64,000 nucleotides of DNA, from contig NZ_RPFJ01000011.1 in the NCBI RefSeq assembly GCF_003813905.1, positions 124,001 through 188,000 of the forward strand, written 5' to 3'. A model generated the notes under the pieces. The model was given only the letters and a program-made list of their open reading frames with translations. It ran no database searches and was not told the DNA's origin. The translations under genes were made by a program, and so were the position numbers. This stretch comes from Aureibaculum marinum. GTDB lineage: Bacteria > Bacteroidota > Bacteroidia > Flavobacteriales > Flavobacteriaceae. Of this stretch, positions 9,570 through 18,041 are shown one piece after another (position 1 is the first letter of the stretch; each line of letters begins with the position of its first letter).

Positions 9570-9599
9570 AAATATACCATTAAATCTAATGGTATATTT
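9570..9599. promoter_or_regulatory. 13-bp palindrome upstream of efflux operon; operator or leader hairpin
   Basis: AAATATACCATTA at 9570-9582 is repeated in perfect inverse orientation at 9587-9599 with a 4-nt centre. It lies 40 bp before the acrA ATG in the 312-bp region shared with divergent recA. The recA promoter-like element lies some 200 bp away, so it more likely serves the efflux operon. It could be an operator or a hairpin in the 5' leader; no T-run follows, which argues against a terminator. The rest of the intergenic stretch shows nothing else clear. Confidence 0.5.
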
Positions 9600-9797
9600 A
9601 TAAATTATTTTATTTTGATAAATAATATAATTGGATTAGCCGGCAAATTTAATGTTACTTACATATTTTAAGTTTAAAATTGTTCTTAAAGATATGTTAA
9701 AAGATAAAGGATGTATTTTAAGTATTAAAATACTGAATATAATATTACAAATAATAAACATTAATAGCTATACTATATAAGTTAAAGTTCTTTTTTG

Positions 9798-9805
9798 TAC
9801 TTTAG
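9798..9805 (+). promoter_or_regulatory. -7 element variant for recA
   Basis: TACTTTAG differs by one base from TAnnTTTG and lies 37 bp before the recA ATG. No LexA-like palindrome was recognised beside it. Confidence 0.35.
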
Positions 9806-9842
9806 CCACAGGTTATATTATAAAATATTTTTAAGTAGAATT

Positions 9843-10847
9843 ATGGCAGAAGACAAAGAAAAAACGGCTAAACTAAAGGCTTTACAATTAACTTTAGATA
9901 AATTAGATAAAACTTACGGAAAAGGTTCAGTAATGCGATTAGGTGACGATGTTACTGAAGATGTAGAAGCTATTCCTTCAGGTTCTTTAGGATTAGACAT
10001 TGCATTAGGAGTTGGAGGTTATCCAAGAGGTAGAGTAATTGAAATTTATGGTCCAGAATCATCAGGTAAAACTACATTAACATTACATGCTATTGCTGAA
10101 ACTCAAAAATCTGGAGGTATAGCAGCATTTATTGATGCAGAACATGCTTTTGATAGATTTTATGCTCAAAATTTAGGTGTTGATATTGATAATTTAATTA
10201 TTTCTCAACCAGATCATGGTGAACAAGCTCTAGAAATTGCTGATAATTTAATACGTTCTGGAGCTATTGATATAGTAGTTATTGACTCCGTTGCAGCTTT
10301 AACTCCTAAAAGTGAAATTGAAGGAGAAATGGGTGATTCTAAAATGGGTTTGCATGCCCGTTTAATGTCTCAAGCACTGCGTAAACTTACGGGTACTATT
10401 AGTAAAACAAAATGTACCGTAATATTTATTAACCAATTGAGAGAAAAAATTGGTGTAATGTTTGGTAATCCAGAAACTACAACTGGTGGTAATGCATTAA
10501 AATTTTATGCTTCGGTTCGTTTAGATATCAGACGTAGAACACAAATTAAAGATGGTGATAAGGTAATTGGTAACAGTACTAAAGTTAAAGTAGTTAAAAA
10601 TAAAGTAGCCCCTCCTTTTCAAACAGCTGAATTTGATATAATGTACGGGGAAGGTATTTCTAAAGTTGGAGAAATATTAGACTTAGGTGTTGAATTGGGC
10701 ATAGTAAAGAAAAGCGGATCTTGGTTTAGTTATGGAGAAACCAAACTTGGTCAAGGTAGAGATGCTGTAAAAGCTTTAATTAAAGATAATCCAGATCTAT
10801 CGGAAGAGTTGGAAGGAAAAATTTTAGCAGAGATTAATAAAGAATAA
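9843..10847 (+). CDS. recA: Recombinase RecA
   Basis: A 334-residue ATP-dependent DNA strand-exchange protein for homologous recombination and the SOS response. The start at [15 protein letters not shown] was chosen because it aligns with the family; the upstream in-frame extension is not RecA-like. Walker A GPESSGKT is at residues 70-77. The catalytic Glu region, the [20 protein letters not shown] segment and the [22 protein letters not shown] loops are all intact. The gene is monocistronic with a strong terminator downstream, and is divergent from the efflux operon. Confidence 0.98.
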   Translation: MAEDKEKTAKLKALQLTLDKLDKTYGKGSVMRLGDDVTEDVEAIPSGSLGLDIALGVGGYPRGRVIEIYGPESSGKTTLTLHAIAETQKSGGIAAFIDAEHAFDRFYAQNLGVDIDNLIISQPDHGEQALEIADNLIRSGAIDIVVIDSVAALTPKSEIEGEMGDSKMGLHARLMSQALRKLTGTISKTKCTVIFINQLREKIGVMFGNPETTTGGNALKFYASVRLDIRRRTQIKDGDKVIGNSTKVKVVKNKVAPPFQTAEFDIMYGEGISKVGEILDLGVELGIVKKSGSWFSYGETKLGQGRDAVKALIKDNPDLSEELEGKILAEINKE

Positions 10848-10878
10848 TGCTCTAAGTATAAATAAGATTGTAATAAAA

Positions 10879-10905
10879 AAGCGGACTAAAATGTCCGCTT
10901 TTTTT
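10879..10905 (+). terminator. recA rho-independent terminator
   Basis: An 8-bp stem AAGCGGAC/GTCCGCTT with a 6-nt loop, followed by a T7 run, 32 bp after the recA stop. Confidence 0.9.
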
Positions 10906-10910
10906 GTTTT

Positions 10911-10940
10911 AAAACTCTATTTAAAAATAAATAGAGTTTT
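10911..10940 (-). terminator. hemD rho-independent terminator
   Basis: A perfect 13-bp stem (AAAACTCTATTTA and its complement) with an AAAA loop, touching the hemD stop codon and running into recA's terminator region. It separates the convergent recA and hemD. Confidence 0.7.
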
Positions 10941-11683
10941 TATTTATTTACATTTTTAATATAATGTTCTAAAGCCATAGTCATAGAAGGAGTTTCTTTA
11001 CTTGGAGCCGTAATATCTACTCTTAAACCTGCTTCTTCAGCAGCTTTAATTGTTGAGTTTCCAAATACAGCAATTCTAGTATTATTTTGTTTAAAATCAG
11101 GAAAATTATGAAATAAAGATTCAATACCTGATGGACTAAAAAATACTAAAACATCATAATAAACATCCTTCAAATCAGACAAATCACTAGTTACAGTTTT
11201 GTAAAGAATAGCTCTTTCCCATTTAATATCCAATTCGTTTAATAATTCTGGAATGATGGGTTTAAGTTTGTCAGAAGAAGGTAATAAAAAGGTTTCAGTC
11301 TTGTGTTTTTTAATTTGTTTAATTAAATCCTGAAATGTGCGAACACCTACGTAAATTTTACGTTTTCTATACACAACATATTTCTGTAAATAATAAGCAA
11401 CAGCTTCAGATTGACAGAAATATTTCATAGAATCAGGCACGGTAAAACGCATTTCTTCTGCTAATCTAAAATAATTGTCTACTGCATTTCTACTTGTAAA
11501 AATAACAGCAGTAAATTTAGAAAAATCAATTTTCTGATTTCGTACTTCTCTTGCCGAAACACCCTCTACATGAATAAAAGATCTGAAATCAATTTTTACT
11601 TTTTGCTTGTCAGATAAATCAAAGTAGGGAGATTGTTTTGTGGTAGGGGCAGGTTGAGAAACTAAAATAGTTTTTACTTTCAT
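10940..11683 (-). CDS. hemD: Uroporphyrinogen-III synthase
   Basis: A 247-residue enzyme that closes hydroxymethylbilane to uroporphyrinogen III in haem and sirohaem synthesis. Sequence similarity within this family is low, but the two-lobed pattern is visible: TILVSQPAP at the N-terminus, TAVIFTSRNAV, then the second lobe with YDVLVFFSPSGIESLF and a final RIAVFGNSTIKAAEEAGL. The start at MKVKTILVSQ is preferred over an ATG nine codons upstream. It lies downstream of the DUF4271 gene on the same strand (118-bp gap), a pairing common in this group. Confidence 0.88.
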   Translation of the reverse strand: MKVKTILVSQPAPTTKQSPYFDLSDKQKVKIDFRSFIHVEGVSAREVRNQKIDFSKFTAVIFTSRNAVDNYFRLAEEMRFTVPDSMKYFCQSEAVAYYLQKYVVYRKRKIYVGVRTFQDLIKQIKKHKTETFLLPSSDKLKPIIPELLNELDIKWERAILYKTVTSDLSDLKDVYYDVLVFFSPSGIESLFHNFPDFKQNNTRIAVFGNSTIKAAEEAGLRVDITAPSKETPSMTMALEHYIKNVNK

Positions 11684-11801
11684 CTGAATTCTATAGTTTT
11701 TATTATTCAACCCGAATAGTCGGGCGACATGTCTTAATAAGAGTTTACAGATATAACTAAAATAAGACGTTACATAAATACTTTCTACTCTAATCCATCA
11801 A

Positions 11802-12455
11802 TTATGTAATAATCTTAGTCATTACTATTAATGGAGCTATTTCGAGCGTGCAAAGATACAAAATAAAATAAAAAGATTTTCCAAAAACTAAAGTTTGATT
11901 GTTTTTAATCAATAAAATATAATAATATAGAAAAAGCAATGCGGCAACAATCATTAAAAAATTTGAGTATAGGTCAGAATCAAAGTAAAAATGGATAGCA
12001 ATTAGTGGTAGCATAATTAAGCTATAATTACTTAAATAACTCGTTTTTAAAAAAGTAAAATATTGTTGAACTTGCTCTTTTTCAAATAATACAGCTAATA
12101 AAATTCCTATAATAATTCTAAAACCAATTAATAAACATAAAAAAAGTGCAATTTTTAGATAAAAAAGAAAATTAAAAGAAGCAATATCAGGTTTATATAA
12201 ATGAATAGCTATAAACAACAAAAATGAAATTACAATAACATAAACCACCAAAAAAATGATATTAAATGAATTTAATAGAAGCGGATTTGCTTTTGAATAA
12301 CTATTAATATACGTGTTATTAACAAGTAAGTTTTTTAATTTATAATACCTATCACTAGATTTTAATCTGTTTAAAATCAATAAAGTAACAGCAATTAAAA
12401 GTACTATGGTTACCCAATCTTTTGAAACAACAATACGATCAATAGCTTCTAACAT
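11802..12455 (-). CDS. DUF4271 integral membrane protein
   Basis: A 217-residue polytopic membrane protein with about six hydrophobic helices (near residues 16-30, 66-88, 98-124, 143-155, 163-183 and 192-212). The hydrophobicity pattern, the short loop FEKEQVQQYFTFLKTSYLSN and the position next to hemD match DUF4271, a Bacteroidota-specific family of unknown function. No catalytic motif is seen. The shared strand with hemD suggests a possible link to haem or envelope metabolism, but this is inference. Confidence 0.8.
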   Translation of the reverse strand: MLEAIDRIVVSKDWVTIVLLIAVTLLILNRLKSSDRYYKLKNLLVNNTYINSYSKANPLLLNSFNIIFLVVYVIVISFLLFIAIHLYKPDIASFNFLFYLKIALFLCLLIGFRIIIGILLAVLFEKEQVQQYFTFLKTSYLSNYSLIMLPLIAIHFYFDSDLYSNFLMIVAALLFLYYYILLIKNNQTLVFGKSFYFILYLCTLEIAPLIVMTKIIT

Positions 12456-12495
12456 GGTTTATAATTATTAACACAAAATTAGCAATATTTTATTT

Positions 12496-12503
12496 TACCT
12501 TTG
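12496..12503 (+). promoter_or_regulatory. -7 element for glycosyltransferase-pyrC operon
   Basis: TACCTTTG, an exact TAnnTTTG match, lies 18 bp before the ATG of the mannosyltransferase gene. Confidence 0.6.
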
Positions 12504-12521
12504 TGAATTAAATAAATTTGA

Positions 12522-13241
12522 ATGTCAGACGCTTTAGTTATTATACCTACTTATAATGAAAAAGAGAATATAAAGAATATTATAAATGCTGTATTTTCTT
12601 TAAAAAAATCATTTGATATATTAGTAGTTGACGACAATTCTCCTGATGGTACTGCAGCTATTGTTGAAGAGTTACAAGCTGAATATCCTAATCGTTTATT
12701 TTTAGAAAAAAGAAAAGGAAAAACAGGTCTTGGTACTGCTTATATTCATGGTTTTAAATGGGCATTAAAAAATAAATATGATTATATCATTGAGATGGAT
12801 GCCGATTTTTCTCATAACCCTCAAGATTTAATTAGACTTTACAGAGCATGTCATGATTATGGAGCAGATGTTTCTATTGGTTCTAGATATTCTAAAGGAG
12901 TTAACGTAGTTAATTGGCCTATGAATAGGGTTTTAATGTCATATTTTGCTACTAAATATGTCCGTTTTATTACTAGAATTCCTATTCATGATACTACTGC
13001 AGGTTTTGTTTGTTATAAACGTAAAGTTTTAGAAACTATAAATTTAGATAAAATTAAATTTGTTGGGTATGCATTTCAAATAGAAATGAAGTTTAAGGCT
13101 TGGAAACATGGATTTAACATAAAAGAAGTCTCAGTTATTTTTACTGATAGGGCATTGGGTAAATCAAAAATGGATAGCTCAATTATTGGCGAAGCCATTT
13201 TTGGAGTAATAAAAATGAAAATTAAAGGATTGCCTAAATAA
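12522..13241 (+). CDS. Polyprenol-phosphate mannosyltransferase (DPM1-like, GT2)
   Basis: A 239-residue family 2 glycosyltransferase without membrane anchors, resembling dolichol-phosphate mannose synthase. It begins with the nucleotide-binding strand ALVIIPTYNEKENI and has VVDDNSPDGT, the metal-binding EMDADFSHNP, and the GSRYSKGVNVVNWPMNR and TTAGFVCYKRKVL motifs of the DPM1 group. It would transfer mannose or a related sugar from a GDP-sugar to a polyprenyl phosphate at the cytoplasmic face. It heads an operon with dihydroorotase (36-bp gap) and the DUF4296 lipoprotein, an order conserved in flavobacteria to my knowledge. Confidence 0.88.
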   Translation: MSDALVIIPTYNEKENIKNIINAVFSLKKSFDILVVDDNSPDGTAAIVEELQAEYPNRLFLEKRKGKTGLGTAYIHGFKWALKNKYDYIIEMDADFSHNPQDLIRLYRACHDYGADVSIGSRYSKGVNVVNWPMNRVLMSYFATKYVRFITRIPIHDTTAGFVCYKRKVLETINLDKIKFVGYAFQIEMKFKAWKHGFNIKEVSVIFTDRALGKSKMDSSIIGEAIFGVIKMKIKGLPK

Positions 13242-13277
13242 AAGAAGATTATAACTATAAATTAAATCAAGATAAAC

Positions 13278-14621
13278 ATGAAAAGGACGCTAATAAAAAA
13301 TGTAAAAATTATAAATGAAGGTGAAATTACAAATGGTGATATCTTGATTGAAGATCAACTGATTGCAGAAGTTGGTAAAATTGACAGTGTTTCTGAAGGA
13401 ACTCAAATTATTGATGGAATGGGTAAATACGTTATGCCCGGTGTTATTGATGATCAAGTTCATTTTAGAGAACCTGGATTAACGCATAAAGCCGATATAG
13501 GTTCAGAAAGTAAGGCTGCAGTTGCTGGTGGAATTACTTCATTTATAGAAATGCCAAATACAGTGCCACAAGCAACAACTCAAGCATTATTAAATGCTAA
13601 GTTCGATATTGCTGCCAAAACTTCTTATGCCAACTATTCTTTTATGTTTGGTGGTACTAATGATAATTTGGAAGAGCTATTAAAAACAGACCCAAATAAA
13701 GTTGCTGCTATTAAATTATTTTTAGGATCATCAACAGGCAATATGTTAGTTGATGATGAAAAAGTACTAGAAAAAATATTTTCATCAACTAAAATGTTAA
13801 TTGCTGTACATTGTGAAGATGAAACTACTATAAAAGACAACTTAGCAAGTGCTAAATCTATTTATGGAGACAATATCCCTATGGATTTTCATCCTAAAAT
13901 TAGAAGTGAAGAGGCTTGCTATATTTCTTCCTCTAAAGCTGTGGCATTAGCTCAAAAAACAGGGGCAAGGCTACATGTTTTTCATCTTTCAACTGCTCGG
14001 GAAACGGTTTTGTTTAGAAATGATATTCCTTTAGAAGAAAAACAAATTACTGCAGAGGTTTGTGTTCATCATCTTTGGTTTGACGATTCTTATTATAAAT
14101 CAAAAGGTTCTTTAATTAAATGGAATCCTGCAGTAAAAACAAAAGAGGATAAAAATGGACTATGGAAGGCGTTATTGACAGATAAAATTGATGTAATTGC
14201 TACAGATCATGCACCACATACTTTAGAAGAAAAATCTCAAGTTTATACTAAAGCTCCTAGTGGAGGCCCTCTAGTTCAACACGGGCTATTGGCTATGTTA
14301 GAAGCCTCACATCATGGTATTTTATCACTAGAAAAATTGGTAGAAAAAATGTGCCATAATCCTGCTATTTTATTCCAAATTGAAAAAAGAGGTTTTATTA
14401 GAAAAGGATATTATGCTGATTTAGTTCTTGTAGATTTAGAATCGCCTCAAACAATTACAAAGGAAGGTATTTTATATAAATGTGGATGGTCTCCTTTTGA
14501 AGGCACTACTTTTAATTCAGAAATTACTCATACTTTCGTTAATGGAAACCTTGTGTATAATCACGGTAATTTTGATACTAGCAGTAGAGGTATGCAATTG
14601 ACATTTAATAGAGCTAACTAA
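13278..14621 (+). CDS. pyrC: Dihydroorotase
   Basis: A 447-residue amidohydrolase that cyclises carbamoyl aspartate to dihydroorotate in pyrimidine synthesis. It has the N-terminal small beta domain, then DDQVHFREPG at 58-67, the likely carboxylated Lys146 in AIKLFLG, His178 in AVHCEDE, a second His in LHVFHLSTAR, and the catalytic ATDHAPH. The usual HxH of the metal site reads Gln60-Val-His62, so the first His is replaced. I believe this Gln is common in Bacteroidota orthologues. It lies between the glycosyltransferase and the DUF4296 gene in one operon. Confidence 0.9.
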   Translation: MKRTLIKNVKIINEGEITNGDILIEDQLIAEVGKIDSVSEGTQIIDGMGKYVMPGVIDDQVHFREPGLTHKADIGSESKAAVAGGITSFIEMPNTVPQATTQALLNAKFDIAAKTSYANYSFMFGGTNDNLEELLKTDPNKVAAIKLFLGSSTGNMLVDDEKVLEKIFSSTKMLIAVHCEDETTIKDNLASAKSIYGDNIPMDFHPKIRSEEACYISSSKAVALAQKTGARLHVFHLSTARETVLFRNDIPLEEKQITAEVCVHHLWFDDSYYKSKGSLIKWNPAVKTKEDKNGLWKALLTDKIDVIATDHAPHTLEEKSQVYTKAPSGGPLVQHGLLAMLEASHHGILSLEKLVEKMCHNPAILFQIEKRGFIRKGYYADLVLVDLESPQTITKEGILYKCGWSPFEGTTFNSEITHTFVNGNLVYNHGNFDTSSRGMQLTFNRAN

Positions 14622-14630
14622 TACATAAAA

Positions 14631-15008
14631 GTGAAAAAATTAACTTACATATTATTAATAACTTTCTTTGGGGTTTCTTGTACTAGTAAGACCATCTATA
14701 AAAAACCAGATAATTTAATTAGTGAAGAAAAAATGATTGACATTTGGACAGATATTTATCTTGCAAGAGGTGCAAGAACTGTTCAAACTAAAGATTTAAA
14801 AAATAATATTAATTACTTGCCTCTAGTTTTTGAAAAATATAATATTGATAGTGCTCAACTTAGTGAAAGTAATCGTTACTATACTTCAAAAATAGACGAT
14901 TATCAAAAAATGTTTGAAGCTGTAAAAAAAAGGCTAGAGGATGAGAAGAAAAAATACCTACCTAAAACGGATTCTTTAATTGATATAAATAGAGATAAAA
15001 TTAAGTAA
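14631..15008 (+). CDS. DUF4296 lipoprotein
   Basis: A 125-residue predicted lipoprotein with a GTG start, signal MKKLTYILLITFFGVSC (Cys17). A mature helical domain follows, beginning KPDNLISEEKMIDIWTDIYLARG, the characteristic DUF4296 opening. The charged C-terminus (KKRLEDEKKKYLP) may form a short coiled coil. Function is unknown. It starts 9 bp after the dihydroorotase stop, so it is co-transcribed. Confidence 0.85.
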   Translation: MKKLTYILLITFFGVSCTSKTIYKKPDNLISEEKMIDIWTDIYLARGARTVQTKDLKNNINYLPLVFEKYNIDSAQLSESNRYYTSKIDDYQKMFEAVKKRLEDEKKKYLPKTDSLIDINRDKIK

Positions 15009-15030
15009 TGGTTTACTAAATTCTGAATGG

Positions 15031-16044
15031 TTAGTTTTTTAAATCTTTCAGATAATTTTTACTTACTGTATCTATCGTTTGTTTTAATGGTATAAATTTA
15101 TAATTAAGAGCTTCTTTAATTTTATCATTAGAATAATAATATTTGTTTTGTGACGAGTTGGCAGACTGTTTAGTAATTAGTGCAGGTTTACCTGATAATT
15201 TACTTAATAACCAATTAATTCGCCAACCAATATTACTCAATGTTTTTGTAACTTTTATTGATGGTCTCTTTTTATTAAAAGCATCAGCTATGGAGAAGAA
15301 AATGTTTTTAAAAGATTCATTTTCACTAACTAAAATGTAACGTTCATTTTTTATAGTACTATCCATCAACTGAATCATAATATTTACAACATCATTAACA
15401 TCAACAAATCCAGTAATGCCTTCTGTGTAAAAAGGAAATCCGTTATAGGTTTTATCAAATAGTTTTCCTGATCCACTTTTCCAAAATCCAGATCCTAAGA
15501 TTACACCTGGATTTACAATTACAATAGCTATACCTTCTTGACCTGCACGCCAAACTTCCAATTCTGCACCATGTTTAGTAATGGAATACCCATAGTTATT
15601 ATCGGCAACATTCCATTCATTTTCTTCATCAATAAAATTTCCAGTTAAAGGTTTGCCTATTGCAGCAACAGAACTTACAAAACATAGTTTTTTAATTTGA
15701 TTGGAAATACTGAGATTTACAATATTAGCAGTACCTTCTATATTAATTTTACGCATTTTATAATAATCAGTTTTACTAAAAGAAATCATTGCAGCACAAT
15801 GATAAACTTTGGTAATTCCTTTGAAGGCCTCACTTAAAGCTGGAATATCATTAATGTCAGCTTTAAACCAAATTATAGAGTTAAATAGTTGTTCATAATC
15901 ATCAGTATAATAAGAAAACACATTTTTAACAGCATTTAAATCGCTATTTTTTCTGTGAATTGCCACAATTTTATTGTGTTGTTTTGCTAATGAAAACAAT
16001 AAATGTGAACCAACTAATCCTGTACCACCAGTAACTAAAATCAT
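15031..16044 (-). CDS. NAD-dependent epimerase/dehydratase (extended SDR)
   Basis: A 337-residue Rossmann-fold oxidoreductase. The NAD(P)-binding motif VTGGTGLVGSH is at 4-14, and the catalytic YxxxK appears as YSITK after NNYG. VNPGVILGSG and GFVDVNDVV follow the extended SDR pattern seen in 3-beta-HSD or dihydroflavonol-reductase-like members. The substrate cannot be assigned. It is convergent with the DUF4296 gene (22-bp gap) and shares no operon. Confidence 0.85.
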   Translation of the reverse strand: MILVTGGTGLVGSHLLFSLAKQHNKIVAIHRKNSDLNAVKNVFSYYTDDYEQLFNSIIWFKADINDIPALSEAFKGITKVYHCAAMISFSKTDYYKMRKINIEGTANIVNLSISNQIKKLCFVSSVAAIGKPLTGNFIDEENEWNVADNNYGYSITKHGAELEVWRAGQEGIAIVIVNPGVILGSGFWKSGSGKLFDKTYNGFPFYTEGITGFVDVNDVVNIMIQLMDSTIKNERYILVSENESFKNIFFSIADAFNKKRPSIKVTKTLSNIGWRINWLLSKLSGKPALITKQSANSSQNKYYYSNDKIKEALNYKFIPLKQTIDTVSKNYLKDLKN

Positions 16045-16278
16045 GCCCCTAAATTAGCTATTAATTAGCATTAATTTGAATATAATTTACCTTTTTAACA
16101 TTACATAAGTACTACACTTTTTATTTTTATAGGTAGATACTTAAATGTCACTTTTTTACTAATTTTTTTTATGAATTATATAACTTTTGAATTCTTTGAT
16201 TTGTAATTAGTACCATAGTATTTTTAGGCAAAAAAACTTAAAATCTCTTATTTACTTTACCTTTTTTATGATTAAGTA

Positions 16279-16286
16279 TATCTTTG
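16279..16286 (+). promoter_or_regulatory. -7 element for tyrS
   Basis: TATCTTTG ends only 10 bp before the first candidate tyrS ATG. Transcription would start almost at the start codon, giving a near-leaderless mRNA. Confidence 0.6.
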
Positions 16287-16296
16287 CATAAATTTT

Positions 16297-17598
16297 ATGA
16301 CTATGACTAATAATTTTGTTGAAGAATTACGTTGGCGAGGCTTGTTAAATGATGTAATGCCTGGTACAGAAGAACAATTGAATAAAGAAGTAACTACAGC
16401 TTATATTGGATTTGACCCTACGGCTGATTCATTACATATTGGTGGGTTGGTGCCTATAATTATTTTAAAACATTTTCAACTATTTGGGCATAAGCCTATT
16501 GCATTAGTTGGTGGTGCAACAGGAATGATAGGAGATCCTTCAGGCAAATCTAACGAACGTAATTTACTTAACGAAGAAGTACTTGATAAAAATATTAAAG
16601 GAATTAAAAAACAACTTTCAAAGTTTTTAGATTTTTCTTCAGGTGCTGATAATGCTGCAGAATTAGTAAATAATTACGATTGGATGAAAGAAATTTCTTT
16701 TTTAGAATTTGCTCGTGATATTGGTAAACATATTACTGTAAATTACATGATGGCTAAAGATTCTGTTAAAAACAGATTGAATCCAGAAGCTAAAGAGGGG
16801 ATGAGCTTTACTGAGTTTACTTACCAATTGATTCAAGGTTACGATTTTTTACATTTATACAAAGAGAAAAATTGCTTATTGCAAATGGGAGGTTCTGACC
16901 AATGGGGTAATATTACTACTGGTACAGAATTAATTCGTCGTAAAGTACAAGGTAAAGCGTATGCCATTACGTGTACATTAATTACCAAAGCAGATGGTAC
17001 AAAATTTGGAAAATCAGAAGGAGGAAACGTATGGTTAGATCCAGAGAGAACATCTCCTTATAAATTTTACCAATATTGGTTAAATTCTTCTGATGAAGAT
17101 GCTGAGAAATATATTAAAATATTTACTTTTTTAGATAAATCTACTATTGAAGGTATTATTAAAGAGCATAAAGAACAGCCTCATTTACGTTTGTTGCAAA
17201 AAACAATAGCAAATGAAGTTACAACTATGGTTCACTCTAAAGAGGCCTTAGAAAAGGCTATTAAAGCTTCAAATATTTTGTTTGGTAAATCTACCTCAAC
17301 AGATTTAAAAAGTTTAGATGAAAAAACCTTTTTAGATGTATTTGATGGTGTGCCACAGGCTGAAATTTCAAAAGTAGATCTTGAAAATGGAATTGATATT
17401 ATAGCTGCGTTAAATGAAAAATCAGGATTTTTAAAATCAAATGGCGAAGCCAGAAGAGCTTTAAAGGAAAATTCTATAGCTATAAATAAAGAAAAAGTTA
17501 AAGATGATTATTCACTTTCTACGTCTGATTTAATTGCAGATAAGTTTGTGTTATTACAACGTGGTAAGAAAAATTACTTTTTGTTGCGAGTGGTTTAG
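16297..17598 (+). CDS. tyrS: Tyrosyl-tRNA synthetase
   Basis: A 433-residue class I aminoacyl-tRNA synthetase charging tRNA-Tyr. The HIGH-type motif is LHIGGL, the KMSKS loop is KFGKSEGG, and the tyrosine pocket residues occur in [13 protein letters not shown] and [11 protein letters not shown]. The C-terminal S4-like domain (residues about 365-430) contains [19 protein letters not shown]. Two ATGs (16297 and 16303) are possible; the second gives the more usual MTNNFVEEL start and a slightly longer leader from the -7 element. The gene is single. Confidence 0.97.
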   Translation: MTMTNNFVEELRWRGLLNDVMPGTEEQLNKEVTTAYIGFDPTADSLHIGGLVPIIILKHFQLFGHKPIALVGGATGMIGDPSGKSNERNLLNEEVLDKNIKGIKKQLSKFLDFSSGADNAAELVNNYDWMKEISFLEFARDIGKHITVNYMMAKDSVKNRLNPEAKEGMSFTEFTYQLIQGYDFLHLYKEKNCLLQMGGSDQWGNITTGTELIRRKVQGKAYAITCTLITKADGTKFGKSEGGNVWLDPERTSPYKFYQYWLNSSDEDAEKYIKIFTFLDKSTIEGIIKEHKEQPHLRLLQKTIANEVTTMVHSKEALEKAIKASNILFGKSTSTDLKSLDEKTFLDVFDGVPQAEISKVDLENGIDIIAALNEKSGFLKSNGEARRALKENSIAINKEKVKDDYSLSTSDLIADKFVLLQRGKKNYFLLRVV

Positions 17599-17666
17599 GA
17601 TTAGGAGTTAATTTTTGAGAGGAGATAAGAATTTGTAATAACCTACAGTCATTATTGGAACAGTGT

Positions 17667-18038
17667 TTATTTGACGTATGCGAATGATTGAGGTGGATGT
17701 AAATTAAAGTCTTTTCTCAAACATTTAGGCTCTTTATATATTTTTTTATTTTTAACTTGTATTGCATACCCTCTTTCTTTTTTAGAGAAATATTCATAAA
17801 AAAAATCTTCTGTAATTCCAGAATGCTCTTTGGTCAAACTCCAAAGAGTTTCGAGATCATTATTGATTATTTTTCCAATTTCAAATTCGCCTATTACTTT
17901 TTGTACTGGCGAAGAGGCATAAACAATTACAGACGTTACATTTCTATTTTTAAAAATAGCTTTTCTAAATTCAAACTTTTTAGAACCATCAAATATTTTA
18001 AAAGCAAATTCTGGTTTTATAGATAAAACTACTTTCAT
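17667..18038 (-). CDS. ASCH domain protein
   Basis: A 123-residue single-domain protein with the ASCH (PUA-like) pattern: VVLSIKPEFAFKIFDGSKKFEFRK at the start, then strands VIVYASSPVQKVIGEFEIGK and a late AIQVKNKKIY followed by PPQSFAYV. ASCH domains are PUA-fold RNA-binding modules; some hydrolyse N4-acetylcytidine. It starts 3 bp after the stop of the PIN-GNAT fusion and is surely co-transcribed with it. Function here is inferred only: a partner that reads or edits RNA modified or cut by the upstream enzyme. A stand-alone regulator is the alternative. Confidence 0.75.
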   Translation of the reverse strand: MKVVLSIKPEFAFKIFDGSKKFEFRKAIFKNRNVTSVIVYASSPVQKVIGEFEIGKIINNDLETLWSLTKEHSGITEDFFYEYFSKKERGYAIQVKNKKIYKEPKCLRKDFNLHPPQSFAYVK

Positions 18039-18041
18039 AAA

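Noticed and set aside
11711-11724. Small GC hairpin CCCGA-ATAG-TCGGG upstream of hemD
   Set aside because: A 5-bp stem is too short, has no T-run and lies in a promoter-length gap; it could be part of a dispersed repeat but one copy is not evidence.
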